A DNA stretch of 64,000 bases from Erigeron canadensis (lineage: Eukaryota; Streptophyta; Magnoliopsida; Asterales; Asteraceae), in assembly GCF_010389155.1 (NCBI RefSeq), contig NC_057768.1, forward strand, positions 9,298,501 through 9,362,500, in the 5' to 3' direction. The notes under the pieces are model-generated. The model made no database searches. It saw only the letters and a program-made list of their open reading frames with translations, and was not told where the DNA came from. The stretch's first letter is position 1; the number at the start of each line of letters is the position of its first letter. Made by a program: the position numbers and the translations under genes. Shown one piece after another: positions 34,221-48,723 of the stretch.

Positions 34221-34330
34221 AAATATAAATATGCCATGTAAGACTTTCAAAACATATACATACCATGGAAGACTTTCAAAATATAAATATGCCATGTAAG
34301 ACTTTCAAAATATAAATATGCCATGTTATA
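34221..34330 (+). repeat. 29-bp tandem repeat, nearly four copies
   Basis: The unit AAAATATAAATATGCCATG plus TAAGACTTTC starts at 34221, 34250 (diverged), 34279 and 34308 (partial). Confidence 0.9.
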
Positions 34331-36150
34331 TAAAAGATGATTCTCCCTTCTCTCTCTTCTGTTGCAAACCCCACATATCTCCCAAAAATGCAACCCATTT
34401 TTTTTATTAAAAAAAAAAAAAAGACCCGCCCATTTAGACCCCCATTTTTTTAATTTTTAATTTAAACCAATCAAAAACCCTCTTTCACACATTTTTACAC
34501 CTTACAAAATACACACCAATTTTATCATCGGTGATGTCAAGGTTCCAATGTGACAACCTTGTTAGCTTGACATGTCACAAAAGTGACATAACCTGGTTTA
34601 TCTCCTTTAGTATGAAAAGCTTCTTTAGTATGAAAAGGGAGATAGAATAGGGACATTTGAACAAGGGAGTAAAATACTTTATATAGCATTATAATTAAAA
34701 AGGATATAGAAAAAATGAAACAATCAATAATAAAGAAAAATACACAATAATTACTTCAGTTTTTAAAATTACAACTATAACCCTTTCAAAATCAAAAAAT
34801 AAATAAATAAAAAATGATTTCATTTTTACAGCCAGGGCTTGCAATTTGTACAATTACCCAAAATACCTTATAAGAAGGGCATGCGAATCGTGTGGTTTGC
34901 ACAAAATCAAAATTGCAAAGCATGACTGCTGAACTGCAAAACTTTACAAAATCGTAAATACACCACTTGGGAATCGCAAGTTATGGTTTGCGATTTTGGA
35001 AAATCTCAAAGCTTGCTTTTCGAGTTTGCAAAATCATGCGATTCACAAATTTTGCTTTATGAGCTTGACCAATTGGATGGTGTCACTGTCACATATTTGG
35101 CTACATGTGCTTAAAATATAACACGAGTGTGAGACAAAACAAATGGAGTGCATGAAAACACACTTGTGAGGTTCAATGAAGTACGGCATTAGACCATCTG
35201 TGTAATTGAATCCATGAAAACACACTTGTGTCGTCTCACACTCCCATCATTATTTTTGAAAACTTCTCAATAAAGGTTTTATAAAATAAGGAAAAAAAAT
35301 TGGAAGTAAAGTTTTGGTTCCTTTTAAATCACCTCAAATTATACTAAACTATTAAACAAAATCAACTAAACTATACTTTTAAGTATTATTACAAATTTTT
35401 CCTTCTAAACATGTAACCGTTGTTATGATCAAATTGTACTGAAAATAAGAATATGGATTGTTCTTGTGGCCTCGCACTGTCGTTTTGGCTGAGTAAGTAT
35501 GTCAGCAACTCCTTATAGAGTTCTTATTGGTGAAACTTCTTAACAAATATTGGTTCCTACTATCAAGGAAAGACTTGGAAAGCTTTTGGTTTAAGTGGAA
35601 ACATTCCGTTGGTAGAAATTAGTCTAACTAATGCTGGCAAAGAATTGAACATCTTCTCTAAGTCTGAGGTTAGATAAAGAATAATTTCTGACTTTTTGTC
35701 TTCTAGATTGTTTGTAGTTTAGTATTGCTCACCTCTTTAGATTGTAAGTTTTCAGAAAATTCGTGTTTGATGTATCAAATGATTGCACCTGTCCACTAAT
35801 GATAAATGCTACAAGTTATACTGCAGCTTGATATAAAAGAAATATCACCTTTTACTTTGATTCCCCATGAACCCAAAACCTAGTAACTATGTGATACAAA
35901 CTCATCCCATAATAGGCTCATATCATGCCATAAGTTAAGTGTAGAACTCCCAAAAGCTAGCTCAAAGGAGGAGGGGACACCTAGGCTTATAAACCACCAA
36001 CCAATCTCATATCAATACCCCACTCTTTGAAGAACCAACGTCCTCGTTGGTCACACCTATGTTGGTCACGGTTGGCACCCTTCTCCTTAGGTCCAAGCCA
36101 CCACTCCATAGGCCACCACTCTGAGCGTTGGAACCTGAAAGGTAAAGCTG
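34331..36150. other. no gene seen
   Basis: AT-rich, without a domain-bearing ORF. It includes an A run near 34408-34423 and a duplicated CATGAAAACACACTTGTG (35152 and 35212). The stretch 35940-36150 probably belongs to the internal leader of the truncated retroelement that follows on the minus strand. Confidence 0.5.
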
Positions 36151-36450
36151 GCTCTAATACCAATTGATAAGAACTGAAGAAAAAGAGCAGATTTTATAAG
36201 AATAGAAGAAAAGAACAGTAGAAGATAAGAAGAATTCGAACAACCAAGTCGGCTATTCAAAATAGATAGATAGATAAACTAGGTTTAGAGCCCTAGAAAC
36301 TCCACAAGGTTCTCTCGAATAATTTACTGAATGCTTAAACACAATGGCCTGGAGCCTTATTTAAATGTAAACCCTAAACTTGGCGCATAAGTAAACAATA
36401 AAGACGACACTTTACAGCCCTTAACTAATGGGCTGGACTTTTGGACTTAA
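36151..36450 (-). mobile_element. truncated LTR with primer-binding site
   Basis: On the minus strand an LTR-like segment ends ...CAGTTCTTATCA at 36165, followed at once by ATTGGTATTAGAGCC (36164-36150), a tRNA-Met-type PBS. A TATA-like ATTTAAATAAGG lies at about 36367-36356. No coding region or second LTR was found, so this is the 5' end of a mostly deleted element. The far LTR boundary is not determined. Confidence 0.6.
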
Positions 36451-36689
36451 CACCAGCTTAATTAAAAACATAAGATTCGTATCACTATGCTGCAGCTTGA
36501 TTGCACACATCTTAGTGCTTATCAATTTAGTTGGATCAAAAAAATTACGAAGGAAAACATATGAAAGGGAGTCGTTGGTTTGCATCGAAGTATGTGGAGG
36601 TCTGTTTGGTTTGTACATATATGTTCATGATTTTTGCCCCGGTTAATAGTAATTTTAACTTAATAAATCGGGTAAATGGATAAATGGAT

Positions 36690-36890
36690 GTGGTTTTTGC
36701 CTCTTCAGATTACCCGGAAATAGTGAGCCTTTTTGAGTCAGGTGTATATGGTTTAACCGGAGTATCCCGTGATGTTTTCCAACCATTTCCGTGGTCACCC
36801 CCAAGATTTTTACCTACGGAGGTTTCAAATATGTGACCTCTTATGAGCAAATAAGACTCTCCAACCAAGGCGGTTGTTATTGGTTAACGT
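36690..36890 (-). mobile_element. possible SINE or tRNA-like relic
   Basis: On the minus strand, GCCTTGGTTGGAGAGTC (about 36876) resembles a pol III A box, and TTTGAAACCTCC (about 36827) weakly resembles a B box, at tRNA-like spacing. No clear tail or duplication is seen. Confidence 0.25.
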
Positions 36891-36924
36891 TAATATTATA
36901 TCTTTAAATTGGAAACTATAAGCC

Positions 36925-37085
36925 TGTGTTCTTGAGTTTTTTTATGATGGAAGAGGGAAGAAGAGAAGAGAGATGAATGGAAGAGAAGGAGTAGATTTTT
37001 TTTGCTTAACAAAATCTATTGAATTCCCCTTCCATATCTTTTCCTTTCTTTTCTCTTCTTCTTTTAAATAAAACTCAAGAACACA
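36925..37085. mobile_element. foldback MITE
   Basis: TGTGTTCTTGAGTTTTTTT at 36925 is the inverse of AAAACTCAAGAACACA ending at 37085. The arms continue as purine-rich GGAAGAGGGAAGAAG and pyrimidine-rich CTTTTCTCTTCTTC. A further AAAACTCAAGAACAT at about 37130-37144 looks like a second right end. The ends resemble those of the element at 44105. Confidence 0.7.
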
Positions 37086-38828
37086 AAAAAATTTAATATC
37101 CTTCATGATCCTTTCCTTTCCCTTTTAAAAAAAACTCAAGAACATAGAGTAAAACAATGGATCCCTTGACTGCCCGTGCCATTTTTTCCAAATAACTTGT
37201 TATTCTTGAGTATGCATTAAGAGAAGTGTTTTGAGTGAATTTTTCTTCTGACTATCAGTAACTAGCAATATGCAGCAATGTAGCATCAAACTTTTAAATA
37301 TTTATTGCCAATTTATTTCAATGTGTAATATTTAATTTCTTTATCTTTTTACTTCTGGAATTCAATTAGTTGTTGTGGCAGTAAAAAATGCCAACCCAAC
37401 CATTAATATGCTTTCCCTTTATACTTGGCTGCATAGATTTGCCATTAACATCTGAATCGGTCTCATATTGTTCATCTTGATTAATCATCACTGGTATACT
37501 TAGAAACTGATACATACTTTATAGAGAATAAATTCGTACTCCTCTTCCCGAAATACGAGTAATTTCAAGTCTATATGATAAGCAACCCAAGGTTCTTCTT
37601 ATGGCAAGTTAAGTATCAATTTAAAGGCGTTATACGATAACTAGTATGTCTGCAGACTGTCAGAATAAGTTGATCAAGACGAAGTAAATTTATTAAATTA
37701 GGACAGTAGTAATAGGTGGTTTAATTTTGCAGGAGATCATGGATACATTTCTTGGTAAAGACTGATCAGAGTTTTTTCTTCAATTGGGTGTCCAAATATT
37801 CAATGTTGTCCCTGGACCTCAAAGAAGGTAAACATGCATTATTGGTTTTGCAGACTATACTTGTCTTTGATGGTGCTTAACTTTGATAACCATAAAATAC
37901 AACAGAAAACGATGTTTATGTTCTACATCTCATGATTGAACTACACTTTTCATTTTAACACTTAAGAAAAATGCATGTCCATGTTTCAGTTACTCGTGGG
38001 TGATAAGCCATTCACAGTGCCATATTGAAAAATATAGTTTTAATGCTTATTGTGTCATCAAAAGATGCCTGATTTGAACATGGAAAGCTTTTATGAACTA
38101 TTTTAAGTACTTTGCGAGAACTGTCAGTATGATTTATTGACTTATCCAGATGATGATTGTTGTTCTATTAGATATATTTATGTTTGATCTAATCATATCT
38201 GGTAGATTGTAGAGGTGAGAAGTTGGTTGTTTAAGTGGGTTGGGTAACGGTTCAAAATTGGTTTGGGTCAAGGCAGGTAATTTTATTATGTGTTGGGTTG
38301 ACCCAAAGGACTATTCATTAACAATTAGTTTGTCAGAAATCGTGGCCTAATTTTCTCTCTGTAATCAAATGAGCTTTGAGGTTTCATTCTGTAGCTATAC
38401 ATTTTTTGGGACTTTCATGCCATTTGATTTTTCTTTGTTACCCAGTTACTCCTTTCATTTATATAACTCATAAACTCGTTTGACACATATTTAGCAATTC
38501 CGTGTTCTTCATATAATCATATCTATCATACGTCTTCCTTTGATCAAAATTTGTAAAATCTTCAAAGAATTGTACCTATATCTTTATTATCTGGTATCAC
38601 AAACTTCAACAATTTTGTAATAAATTTAATATGGCCATGTCATATTTTTGCATGGATTTCCCTCTTAACCACTCACAAACATGAGCCATAGTGCTTTGGC
38701 TTCCCTTTTATCTCATAACTTGCTACAACTAGTATTATAATCTCAACCCCTGAACAGAAAACAGAGAGCCTAACACTCGCAACTTGAGATTAGGTAATAC
38801 ATGATACATCCTTGCTGGTATACGTAGT
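37086..38828. other. downstream flank of the peroxidase gene, no gene seen
   Basis: No convincing ORF. The gene on the minus strand ends at 38829, so its 3' UTR and poly(A) site must lie within the first few hundred bases to the left. AATAAA-type signals on the minus strand are possible but not distinctive in such AT-rich DNA. Confidence 0.5.
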
Positions 38829-41029
<2,201 letters not shown>

Positions 41030-41104
41030 AGTTATTATATGTTTTTATATATGAACTCTATTTACTTTGCCACTCCTGATGATCTGCATGGAGTTATGGC
41101 TTGT

Positions 41105-41113
41105 TATTTATAG
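41105..41113 (-). promoter_or_regulatory. probable TATA box of the peroxidase gene
   Basis: CTATAAATA on the minus strand, 76-84 bases upstream of the ATG. It would put the transcription start near 41080 and give a 5' UTR of about 50 bases. A second TATA-like CATATATAAAA (about 41058-41048) is too close to the ATG to be the main one. Confidence 0.6.
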
Positions 41114-41566
41114 AAATATATGATGGAGCAGGGGTGGGGTATGATTTGACAGAGTGGTTCATGGTTGGTGCAATAACTAACTGATGGTGCATGGCTGATA
41201 TTGGAGTATGTTTGAAGCATTAGTTAGCAAACAAAAATTGTCAATTCTTGGTTTTCATCTTTAGGCTTTTCATAACTTTATTTGGTGGATTGGTTACAAT
41301 GTGTTGAAAGGACAGATTTGTCGTAAGATTAGATTCGAGTCACATAGACATAGTTAGTCATATTTATGATCCATGGGGTTAAAAAGTTATAAGATACCTG
41401 GTTTACCACTAGTTGGAGGTGACAATGTGACCAAAAGTGAGTCATATAAATTGGTCATTTTTTAGGAATACTTGATCTTTTACTGGTCAAAAAGGTAACT
41501 TTGGAAAATTTAGCATTACAGGTTGAACATGATGACGGTTGTCACAGTTTATCTATATTTAAGTTT

Positions 41567-42238
41567 CTTAGTGTTAGTATATAATCACGTAAAATGAACT
41601 TATGTCTAAAAATAATTTAAGCCTACAGGGTCACACGTCTCAACACAAATGTATTTAATATTAATTAATATACTTAATGTATTTAATTAATATGATCACG
41701 GATTAATTTAACGAATGGTCGTTAGAAATGTTAAAAACTAACGGTTACTAGTTAACAACGTTAGTTAAAGAGGACTTAATTTCCAAGAAAATTGACCCTA
41801 ATCTATACCTATAAATATAAGGCTTAGGTTAAGGGTTTTTATATACAATTCAAGGAAAACAAAAACCCTCAATTCAAGGGTTTTTATATACAATTCAAGG
41901 AAAACAAAAACCCTCTCAATTCTCTCCTCCTCCCTCCTCTCTTGGCTTCGGCCGAACACACCCAAAAGCAAAGGGTTTTCGGTTTTGGTTGGTTCGATTA
42001 TTAGGAAAGGAACAAAGGTTGTTTGGTTCGTGATCAATTACTAGCATACGTACATCTGTGTGTCGTGTGTGCAATCGTAGAGGGATATACTTCAAATCCT
42101 CATAAAAGTTTCTTACTTTTGATCTTCAATTAAAGGTATATGCTATCTCTTTTGGTTAATTAATTAACTACATAGTTTATCTTCCGCTGCGTGCTTTGTG
42201 ATTTGATTTGATAAATTGTTATATATCCCAACACTTAG
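41567..42238 (+). mobile_element. solo LTR with perfect TSD
   Basis: The LTR is 41572-42233 (662 bp). It begins TGTTAGTATATAATC and ends TATCCCAACA, with the exact duplication CTTAG at 41567-41571 and 42234-42238. No internal region or second LTR lies nearby, so it arose by LTR-LTR recombination. A TATA-like CTATAAATATAAGG at about 41809 gives + orientation, pointing away from the peroxidase gene. About 43 bases (CAATTCAAGGGTTTTTATAT onward) are duplicated in tandem near 41845-41915. Confidence 0.9.
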
Positions 42239-44101
42239 ATTACTTGTTATGCATTTGTGTTGTTAGTAGTATTATTAGGATAACGTATTAGAAGAATAAC
42301 TCATTCTTCATGCTATTCACAAAACGCTGAGAACCGGCAACAGTGACCCATATGTTTATCGCGAGGATAATATACGAAAGACAATTTTCAAACCAACTTG
42401 GCAACCCGTAAAGAGGAGTGTTAATCCACATTAGGAAAATATTAAGCTACGTATCTGGAGCCTAATTAGAAATATCATTTTTTTACAATTTGTATTACAA
42501 TTAGTTGATTCTAATTAGCAATACCTAAATAGTTGAATAAATATTTTTTTACGGGTGATATGTGATATTGTATTTATTAGGAAAATTTAGAAGCAATTTT
42601 CATACTAAGCTCACAATTAATATTCTTGTAGCAATGACATGGAATTTATCGTACATATGAAGTTCATCATAAACATTGTTGATGCAGAGGGACTGCTTTC
42701 AGATTAGCTAGATATTTGAGAAAGAATTTACTCAATACAAACTTCAACAAGCCTAAGGTTTAGTAAGAGTGTTAAGTTTAGATCTTTAATACGCGTACTT
42801 ATTCCGCAACATTCTGTAAAATATACAGAGTGGTAAAGTTTATTCAACTCCGAACTTTTACAACCATCTGTTAATTTTCCAATTGATGTAAGACCAAAAA
42901 AAATTAATAAGTAGAGCAGAATGAGACTGTTATGACTGAAAGCATACTGCATGGATACAGATAAGCCACTAACTGATGGTCCAGGCTCCACAAACCGGAA
43001 CCACCCTGAACCGGGACTTGCCTGCTATGGTCTGATCTATGGGCTACGGATAAGCAGAACGAGACTTTTGATCTACGGATATTATGTGTTATTTACTTAA
43101 AGAAACAAATAACACAGAATATCAGCATGATACATGACTTTGATAATCATGAACTGGACCGCCTTTCTATTTTCTCTTGCTGCTTCCACCCTGAACACAT
43201 AAAGCAATTGTTCCTATATTATTATCAAACAGACCTTTAGGAGGCAGAGATGGTCATGTTTTGTTGTGGTAACATTAGTGCAAATATATTATGATTTTAG
43301 TTATGTTCTGGTTGATTTTGCATAAAAAGCATGACTAAATGTTTATTATAAACCCGCTTGACAATTTCCGCGCTTCCTCACTCCTTTGGGGCAGAAGCAT
43401 GTCTCATGAAATCCTTCTCTTAGTATTAGCTTAATCATACTTTTCTCCTAACAGTTGCATACAACATTCAAATGTGGTTTTCTTTATATATTGTTGTTTC
43501 TTTCTGTAATTAATATTACCATCGTTTGATCAGCAACCACATCAACACCATATTTTATGTGAATTGCCTCATAAAATAGTCCTTACCTCCTCATTAGTTT
43601 CACAGGCTGTTTTGAACAGTTTTGGTTGATTGTCCATGCTGGAACCAACCTGGTCCTAAAGCATGATCTAGCCAGTGTGCCGCAGTTTGGTCTTCAGACT
43701 TAATATGACCACAAGTCAGTCTTGGTCTAGTTCAACCCAGCCTGGTTCTGCCCTCAAATGTGACCACAATTTTTGTTTAAGTTTAAATATATATCAATAC
43801 ACAGTTCTAGCATGATAGTTGACAAAAAGGGAACATGTTACAAATAATGGGTATAAGGTGAAGCATCAATATCAATGATAGAAATTTATGATTATCTCTT
43901 ACTTTTGAAGCAAATAATTTTGCTTTACTACTTGCGTGAAATATGTAATATGTCAACAACTAATGGGTCATTTTGTTAATTAAGCTTTTTAGGTATATTG
44001 CACTTTGTTGGTTTAATGACTCGTGTAATTTGCATTTACCAACTTGGGAATCATTAGCCACTTTATGGCCAATTTTTTACTCTTATATTGAAGACATATA
44101 C
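42239..44101. other. no gene seen
   Basis: AT-rich intergenic sequence. The open frame 42991-42728 (minus) shows no domain. Two blocks rich in TGGT, CCAG and AACC words (about 42975-43015 and 43630-43745) look like low-complexity or old repeat material. Confidence 0.5.
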
Positions 44102-44722
44102 TTACACTCCATTTTTGAGTTTTTTTTAATAGGATAAGAGAAGAAAGGAAAGGGAAAATTTTAACTTTTGCATTCTTGAGTTTTTTTTACCCAAAAAAAG
44201 AAAAGGAATGATTTGAAAAGTGAGGATTTTTATGTTCCAAAATTTTTCTACTAATTGTGGCCTGATTTGGATGGAAAACATTCCAATCAGGTGTAAAATT
44301 ACGATCTTTAAATTGAGAATGGAGTGTAAAAAGAACAGCAGCTATACCCAGATCAATATCATCAAAACCCCTTATAAATCAATGGCCAATAACGATGTTG
44401 TTGCTGATGATGATTTTGTGGGTGTAGCAAGATTTATTTTGTTTCTTATTTAATTGATTGATTTGATTTGATTTGGCGTATGGATGTATCTGAATGAATA
44501 ATTTCTTTTCATGCTTTTTATGCGATCTCAAGTTACTCGTAAGAGTCTGGTATTCAAATTTTTGCAAATTGCAGCTGATGTTGTTTATTTTTTTTTTCTT
44601 TTCTTCAGTTTTCTTTTGTAACTGAAGAATGCCCTTCTTTGATATATTTTTCTTATCCATTCTTCTCCTATCCACTCTTCTCCTTTCTTTTCTTTTACTA
44701 AAAACTCGAAAATGCAGTGTTA
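44102..44722. mobile_element. MITE with TTA target duplication
   Basis: The element is 44105-44719. The left end CACTCCATTTTTGAGTTTTT and the reverse complement of the right end, CACTGCATTTTCGAGTTTTT, are 18 of 20 identical. The flanks are TTA on both sides (44102-44104, 44720-44722), as for PIF/Harbinger (Tourist-type) elements. A second internal GCATTCTTGAGTTTTTTTT at about 44171 suggests a related element nested near the left end. ORFs within (44220-44453 plus, 44756-44379 minus) carry no transposase motif. Confidence 0.75.
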
Positions 44723-46175
44723 AAGTTAATTGAGAATTTGATGAATTATATTTCAAAGTTTAATACCATCATCTTCATGCATCTTTATTTCATCTGATTT
44801 AAAGAAATTGTTGGATACTATGAAATTTTATTGAGTACGAGAGTATATGGGATTATGGTTTAAAAAGATTATTTGATTATTATATAATAGAAAAAATAAT
44901 TTTTATTACAACAGACAGGTAATCTACTTTCCTCTTCCAATCAATCTATCACAATTCTCACCATGTGATTAAAAAATTAAAAAAAGGAAAAATAATAATG
45001 ACGTTAACAGCTTATTACATGCATAAAAAGTAATATTTTATATATCAATAATCGCCCTCTTAATTTTTTTAAGACAAATTAAAAGTTTTAATGCATCAAA
45101 TTAAATAATACTGACAGCTAGAGCTGTCATTAATAAAACTCAAAAGTAAAAGTTTTTTAAAGAATCTTACTGATTCTATAGGTATTATACCCACTTGTAT
45201 TTTAGAGATAATACATATAGAGACGTATTTTTCAAATTTTGAAACAAAAAATCAAATTTGAAAACACATTAATATAGAAAAAAATCCACAAAAAATAAAC
45301 ATATTTACACAAATTTTCTATTAAAGGGAATTTATTTAATTTTTGTTTATTTAAAGGATCACATTTCTAAAAATTTCACAATAAAAAGTATTCCTAAATT
45401 TTTAACGGTAAGCCTTCGTTAGGTGTCACGTCACCCCTACCAAATTATCAAATTTTCTTACGTGACATATGACTTTGACTTATATACATGTTTTTAGACA
45501 CAACGTATATCGGTATTTTACATTCTCTCTCCCACTTTTTTCTTCCCCTTTTCTCTTTTTCCCTCTAAAACCCATGAACCCTAATTTTCCCCTTCTAAAA
45601 TTCGATCTGGATTCATGAGTTTTGATGATTTCGTGTCTCTTCTTGACAATCTGAAACAATTGGTTGTCGCAACCATATGGCGTTACGTATGCGAGTTGTA
45701 GAGGTTGTGTCTTACCTGCGAGTAGGAATTAGGAAAGGTTTCTCGAGGTATGAACTCTGAGTCTCTATCCATATAAACAATTATTTCACAAACTCACTAC
45801 AAGATTCCGATTATTGCATTAAACTAAAGATTGTATTAGGGGTCAAAAGTTTGTTGTCAAAGGTTTGCACACACATAGTTGCTTTATAATTTGAATGTTT
45901 TAATAGTATTACTATTCGTAGATAATAAGAATCAGACTCATGAAACAATTAGTGGCAGGATGTTTTTGTGGTTGGGAGTGTCGGTAGGCCGGTAATGGTG
46001 AATTGATGATAGATGGGATTCGAGCAAGAAGATAGGCCATAGTTGTAGTGGTTGCCGAGATTGCCGGTGGCGGAAAAGATATATGATTGACGCAGTGGTG
46101 GTGATGATTATATATCATATAGTTATAGTTATTTTCATTTTGACCGGGAAGTGAATTTTAGGAAATTCTATATAT
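44723..46175. other. no gene seen
   Basis: AT-rich. A pyrimidine-rich stretch at 45523-45600 followed by ACCCATGAACCC and a short, possibly coding segment around 45660-45755 could be an eroded first exon. A TA run ends the stretch at the Helitron boundary. Confidence 0.4.
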
Positions 46176-47455
46176 TCTATATATATATATAAATTAAAAC
46201 CCGTGCGATGGTATGTGCGTCTTCTCACAAACTTTTTTTTTAATACATCTGTGGGGCCCACCACATTTTGGGTTTCTCTTCTTTTACTCTTTGTCGTTTC
46301 CGCTACGTTTCTCCGTTTTTCTTTGTTGTTGAAAAGAATTTAAACCAATTTCTTGGAAGCACTTCATAACAACGCCCAAAACACAGCACTTTCATCAGCT
46401 TCCGGACTAACTGCTGGCTTCCAAGCATCAAAATCTAAAAAGACGACCATGCCATATCTTCAAAAACCAAGTCTCATCTGAAAACACACCCTCTTCCTCT
46501 CTTTATTAAACTCCGCTCGGGAACCATATACAAGTTCAATTTTCCAGACTATCATCGCGAGCCACCTACCTTGAGCACCACCAAAACTACCGTTATAAAA
46601 CCGGTGACCAAACCTCACCGCATAGAAACTTTAAAATTACATTTATACACAAATCTAACAAAACATATAAAGAGCGGCGTACAACCTACCTATACCACCG
46701 CCGAATTTAAAACAGCTCCATTCAAAATGCACATACCAGTGTTTGAAAAAATAACCTTGATGCCCTTGATAATGAGAGCCCGCAAGGTTGCAAAATAAGC
46801 TCGATGTTATGCAAATAGATATCTTTGACATAATGAAAATGGTTTGACATATGATAGAATAAAAGAGTGGGAGACAAATGAAATGCTTCCTATAAACTAA
46901 AAAAATAATAAAAAAAATACTACCCACCGTTTTGTGAAAAAAGGGGTACTTCCGGTTTTTGATGTGCCAGATGTCTTGTGCCTTACATATTATTCTTAAA
47001 TACACAACACGTGTAGTATGGTAAAGAAAATTCCAAAACAATTATTTAAGGTATACATATATATTGAGTTAATTGTTTGATTTAATTAATATAATTACAC
47101 TGCATTAGGTTGTAAGTTACGAAGTATGTTACAATTGTTGATACTAACTCATTTTTATGAGTTACCAAGTATGTAACAATTCTTGATACTAACTCATTTT
47201 TATGACCAATTTCATGGTATATGACCAACCATCAATATTTGTGGTTCAAATTGTTAATCTAGATTTTACACGTTATTATTATACATTAAGGGGATGAAAC
47301 AATATATAATAGGTCTTATCTTCCATTGCGATGCAAAAAATATTTTTCTAACTACCATGACATAAAACTTATAATTTACCGAAACTTGCTTATGCTATAT
47401 TCGCTCTTTACTGACAAGTCAAAACCCGCAGCGAAGCGCGGGTAGTTATAACTAG
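46176..47455 (+). mobile_element. Helitron copy 1 of a tandem array
   Basis: It starts TCTATATATATATAT then AAATTAAAACCCGTGCGATGG, and ends with the hairpin ACCCGCAGCGAAGCGCGGGT (47424-47443), 8 bases, and CTAG (47452-47455) followed by T. A 5' TC, a GC-rich hairpin close to the end, and CTAG|T are the defining signs of plant Helitrons. There is no Rep/helicase ORF, so it is non-autonomous. Confidence 0.85.
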
Positions 47456-48723
47456 TATAAATTAAAACCCGTGCGATGGTATGCGCGCCTTCTCACAAAC
47501 TTTTTTTTTAATATATCTGTGGGGCCCGCCACATTTTGGGTTTCTTTTCTTTTACTCTTTGTCGTTTCCGCTACGCTTCTCCGTCTTTCTTTGTTGTTGA
47601 AAAGAATTTAAACCAATTTCTTGGAAGCACTTCATAACAACGCCCAAAATACAGCACTTTCATCAGCTTCCGGACTAACTGCTGGCTTCCAAGCATCAAA
47701 ATCTAAAAAGACGACCATGCCATATCTTCAAAAACCAAGTCTCATCTGAAAACACACCCTCTTCCTCTCTTTATTAAACTCCGCTCGGGAACCATATACA
47801 AGTTCAATTTTCCAGCCTATCATCGCGAGCCACCTACCTTGAGCACCACCAAAACTACCGTTATAAAACCGGTGACCAAACCTCACCGCATACAACCTTT
47901 AAAATTACATTTATACACAAATCTAACAAGACATATAAAGAGCGGCGTACAACCTATCTATACCACCGCCGGATTTAAAACAGCTCCATTCAAAATGCAC
48001 ATACCAGTGTTTGAAAAAATAACCTTGATTTCCTTGATAATGAGAGCCCGCAAGGTTGCAAAGTAAGCTTCATGTTATGCAAATAGATATCTTTGACATA
48101 ATGAAAATGATTTGACGTATGATAGAATAAAAGAGTGGGAGACAAATGAAATGCTTCCTATAAATTTAAAAAATAATAAAAAAAATACTACCCACCGTTT
48201 TGTGAAAAAAGGGGTACTTTCGGTTTTTGAGGTGCCAGATGTCTTGTGCCTTACATATTATTCTTAAATACACAACACGTGTAGTATGGTAAAGAAAATT
48301 CCAAAACAATTATTTAAGGTATACATATATATTGAGTTAATTGTTTGATTTAATTAATATAATTACACTGCATTAGGTTGTAAGTTACGAAGTATGTTAC
48401 AATTGTTGATACTAACTCATTTTTATGAGTTACCAAGTATGTAACAATTCTTGATACTAACTCATTTTTATGACCAATTTCATGGTATATGACCAACCAT
48501 CAATATTTGTGGTTCAAATTGTTCATCTAGATTTTACACGTTATTATTATACATTAAGGGGATGAAACAATATATAATAGGTCTTATCTTCCATTGCGAT
48601 GCAAAAAATATTTTTCTAACTACCATGACATAAAACTTATAATTTACCGAAACTTGCTTATGCTATATTCGCTCTTTACTGACAAGTCAAAACCCGCAGC
48701 GAAGCGCGGGTAGTTATAACTAG
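47456..48723 (+). mobile_element. Helitron copy 2 of a tandem array
   Basis: It begins right after the CTAG of copy 1 with TATAAATTAAAACCCGTGCG and ends with the same hairpin and CTAG (48720-48723). It is 1268 bp long and nearly identical to copies 1 and 3. It lacks its own 5' TC. Confidence 0.87.

Noticed and set aside
36770..36860. A complete tRNA gene
   Set aside because: Only weak A- and B-box-like words; no cloverleaf can be drawn. Kept only as a low-confidence SINE-like relic.
42728..42991. 87-codon minus-strand open frame downstream of the solo LTR
   Set aside because: No recognisable domain, no splice or promoter context; likely chance in intergenic DNA.
45640..45755. Short stretch with C-R-G-C-V-L-like codons, reminiscent of a GRF zinc finger
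   Set aside because: Too short, interrupted by a stop, and lacking the second half of the finger.
45912..46118. 68-codon minus-strand open frame beside the Helitron array
   Set aside because: Histidine-rich start from a repetitive GTGGTG tract; no family resemblance.
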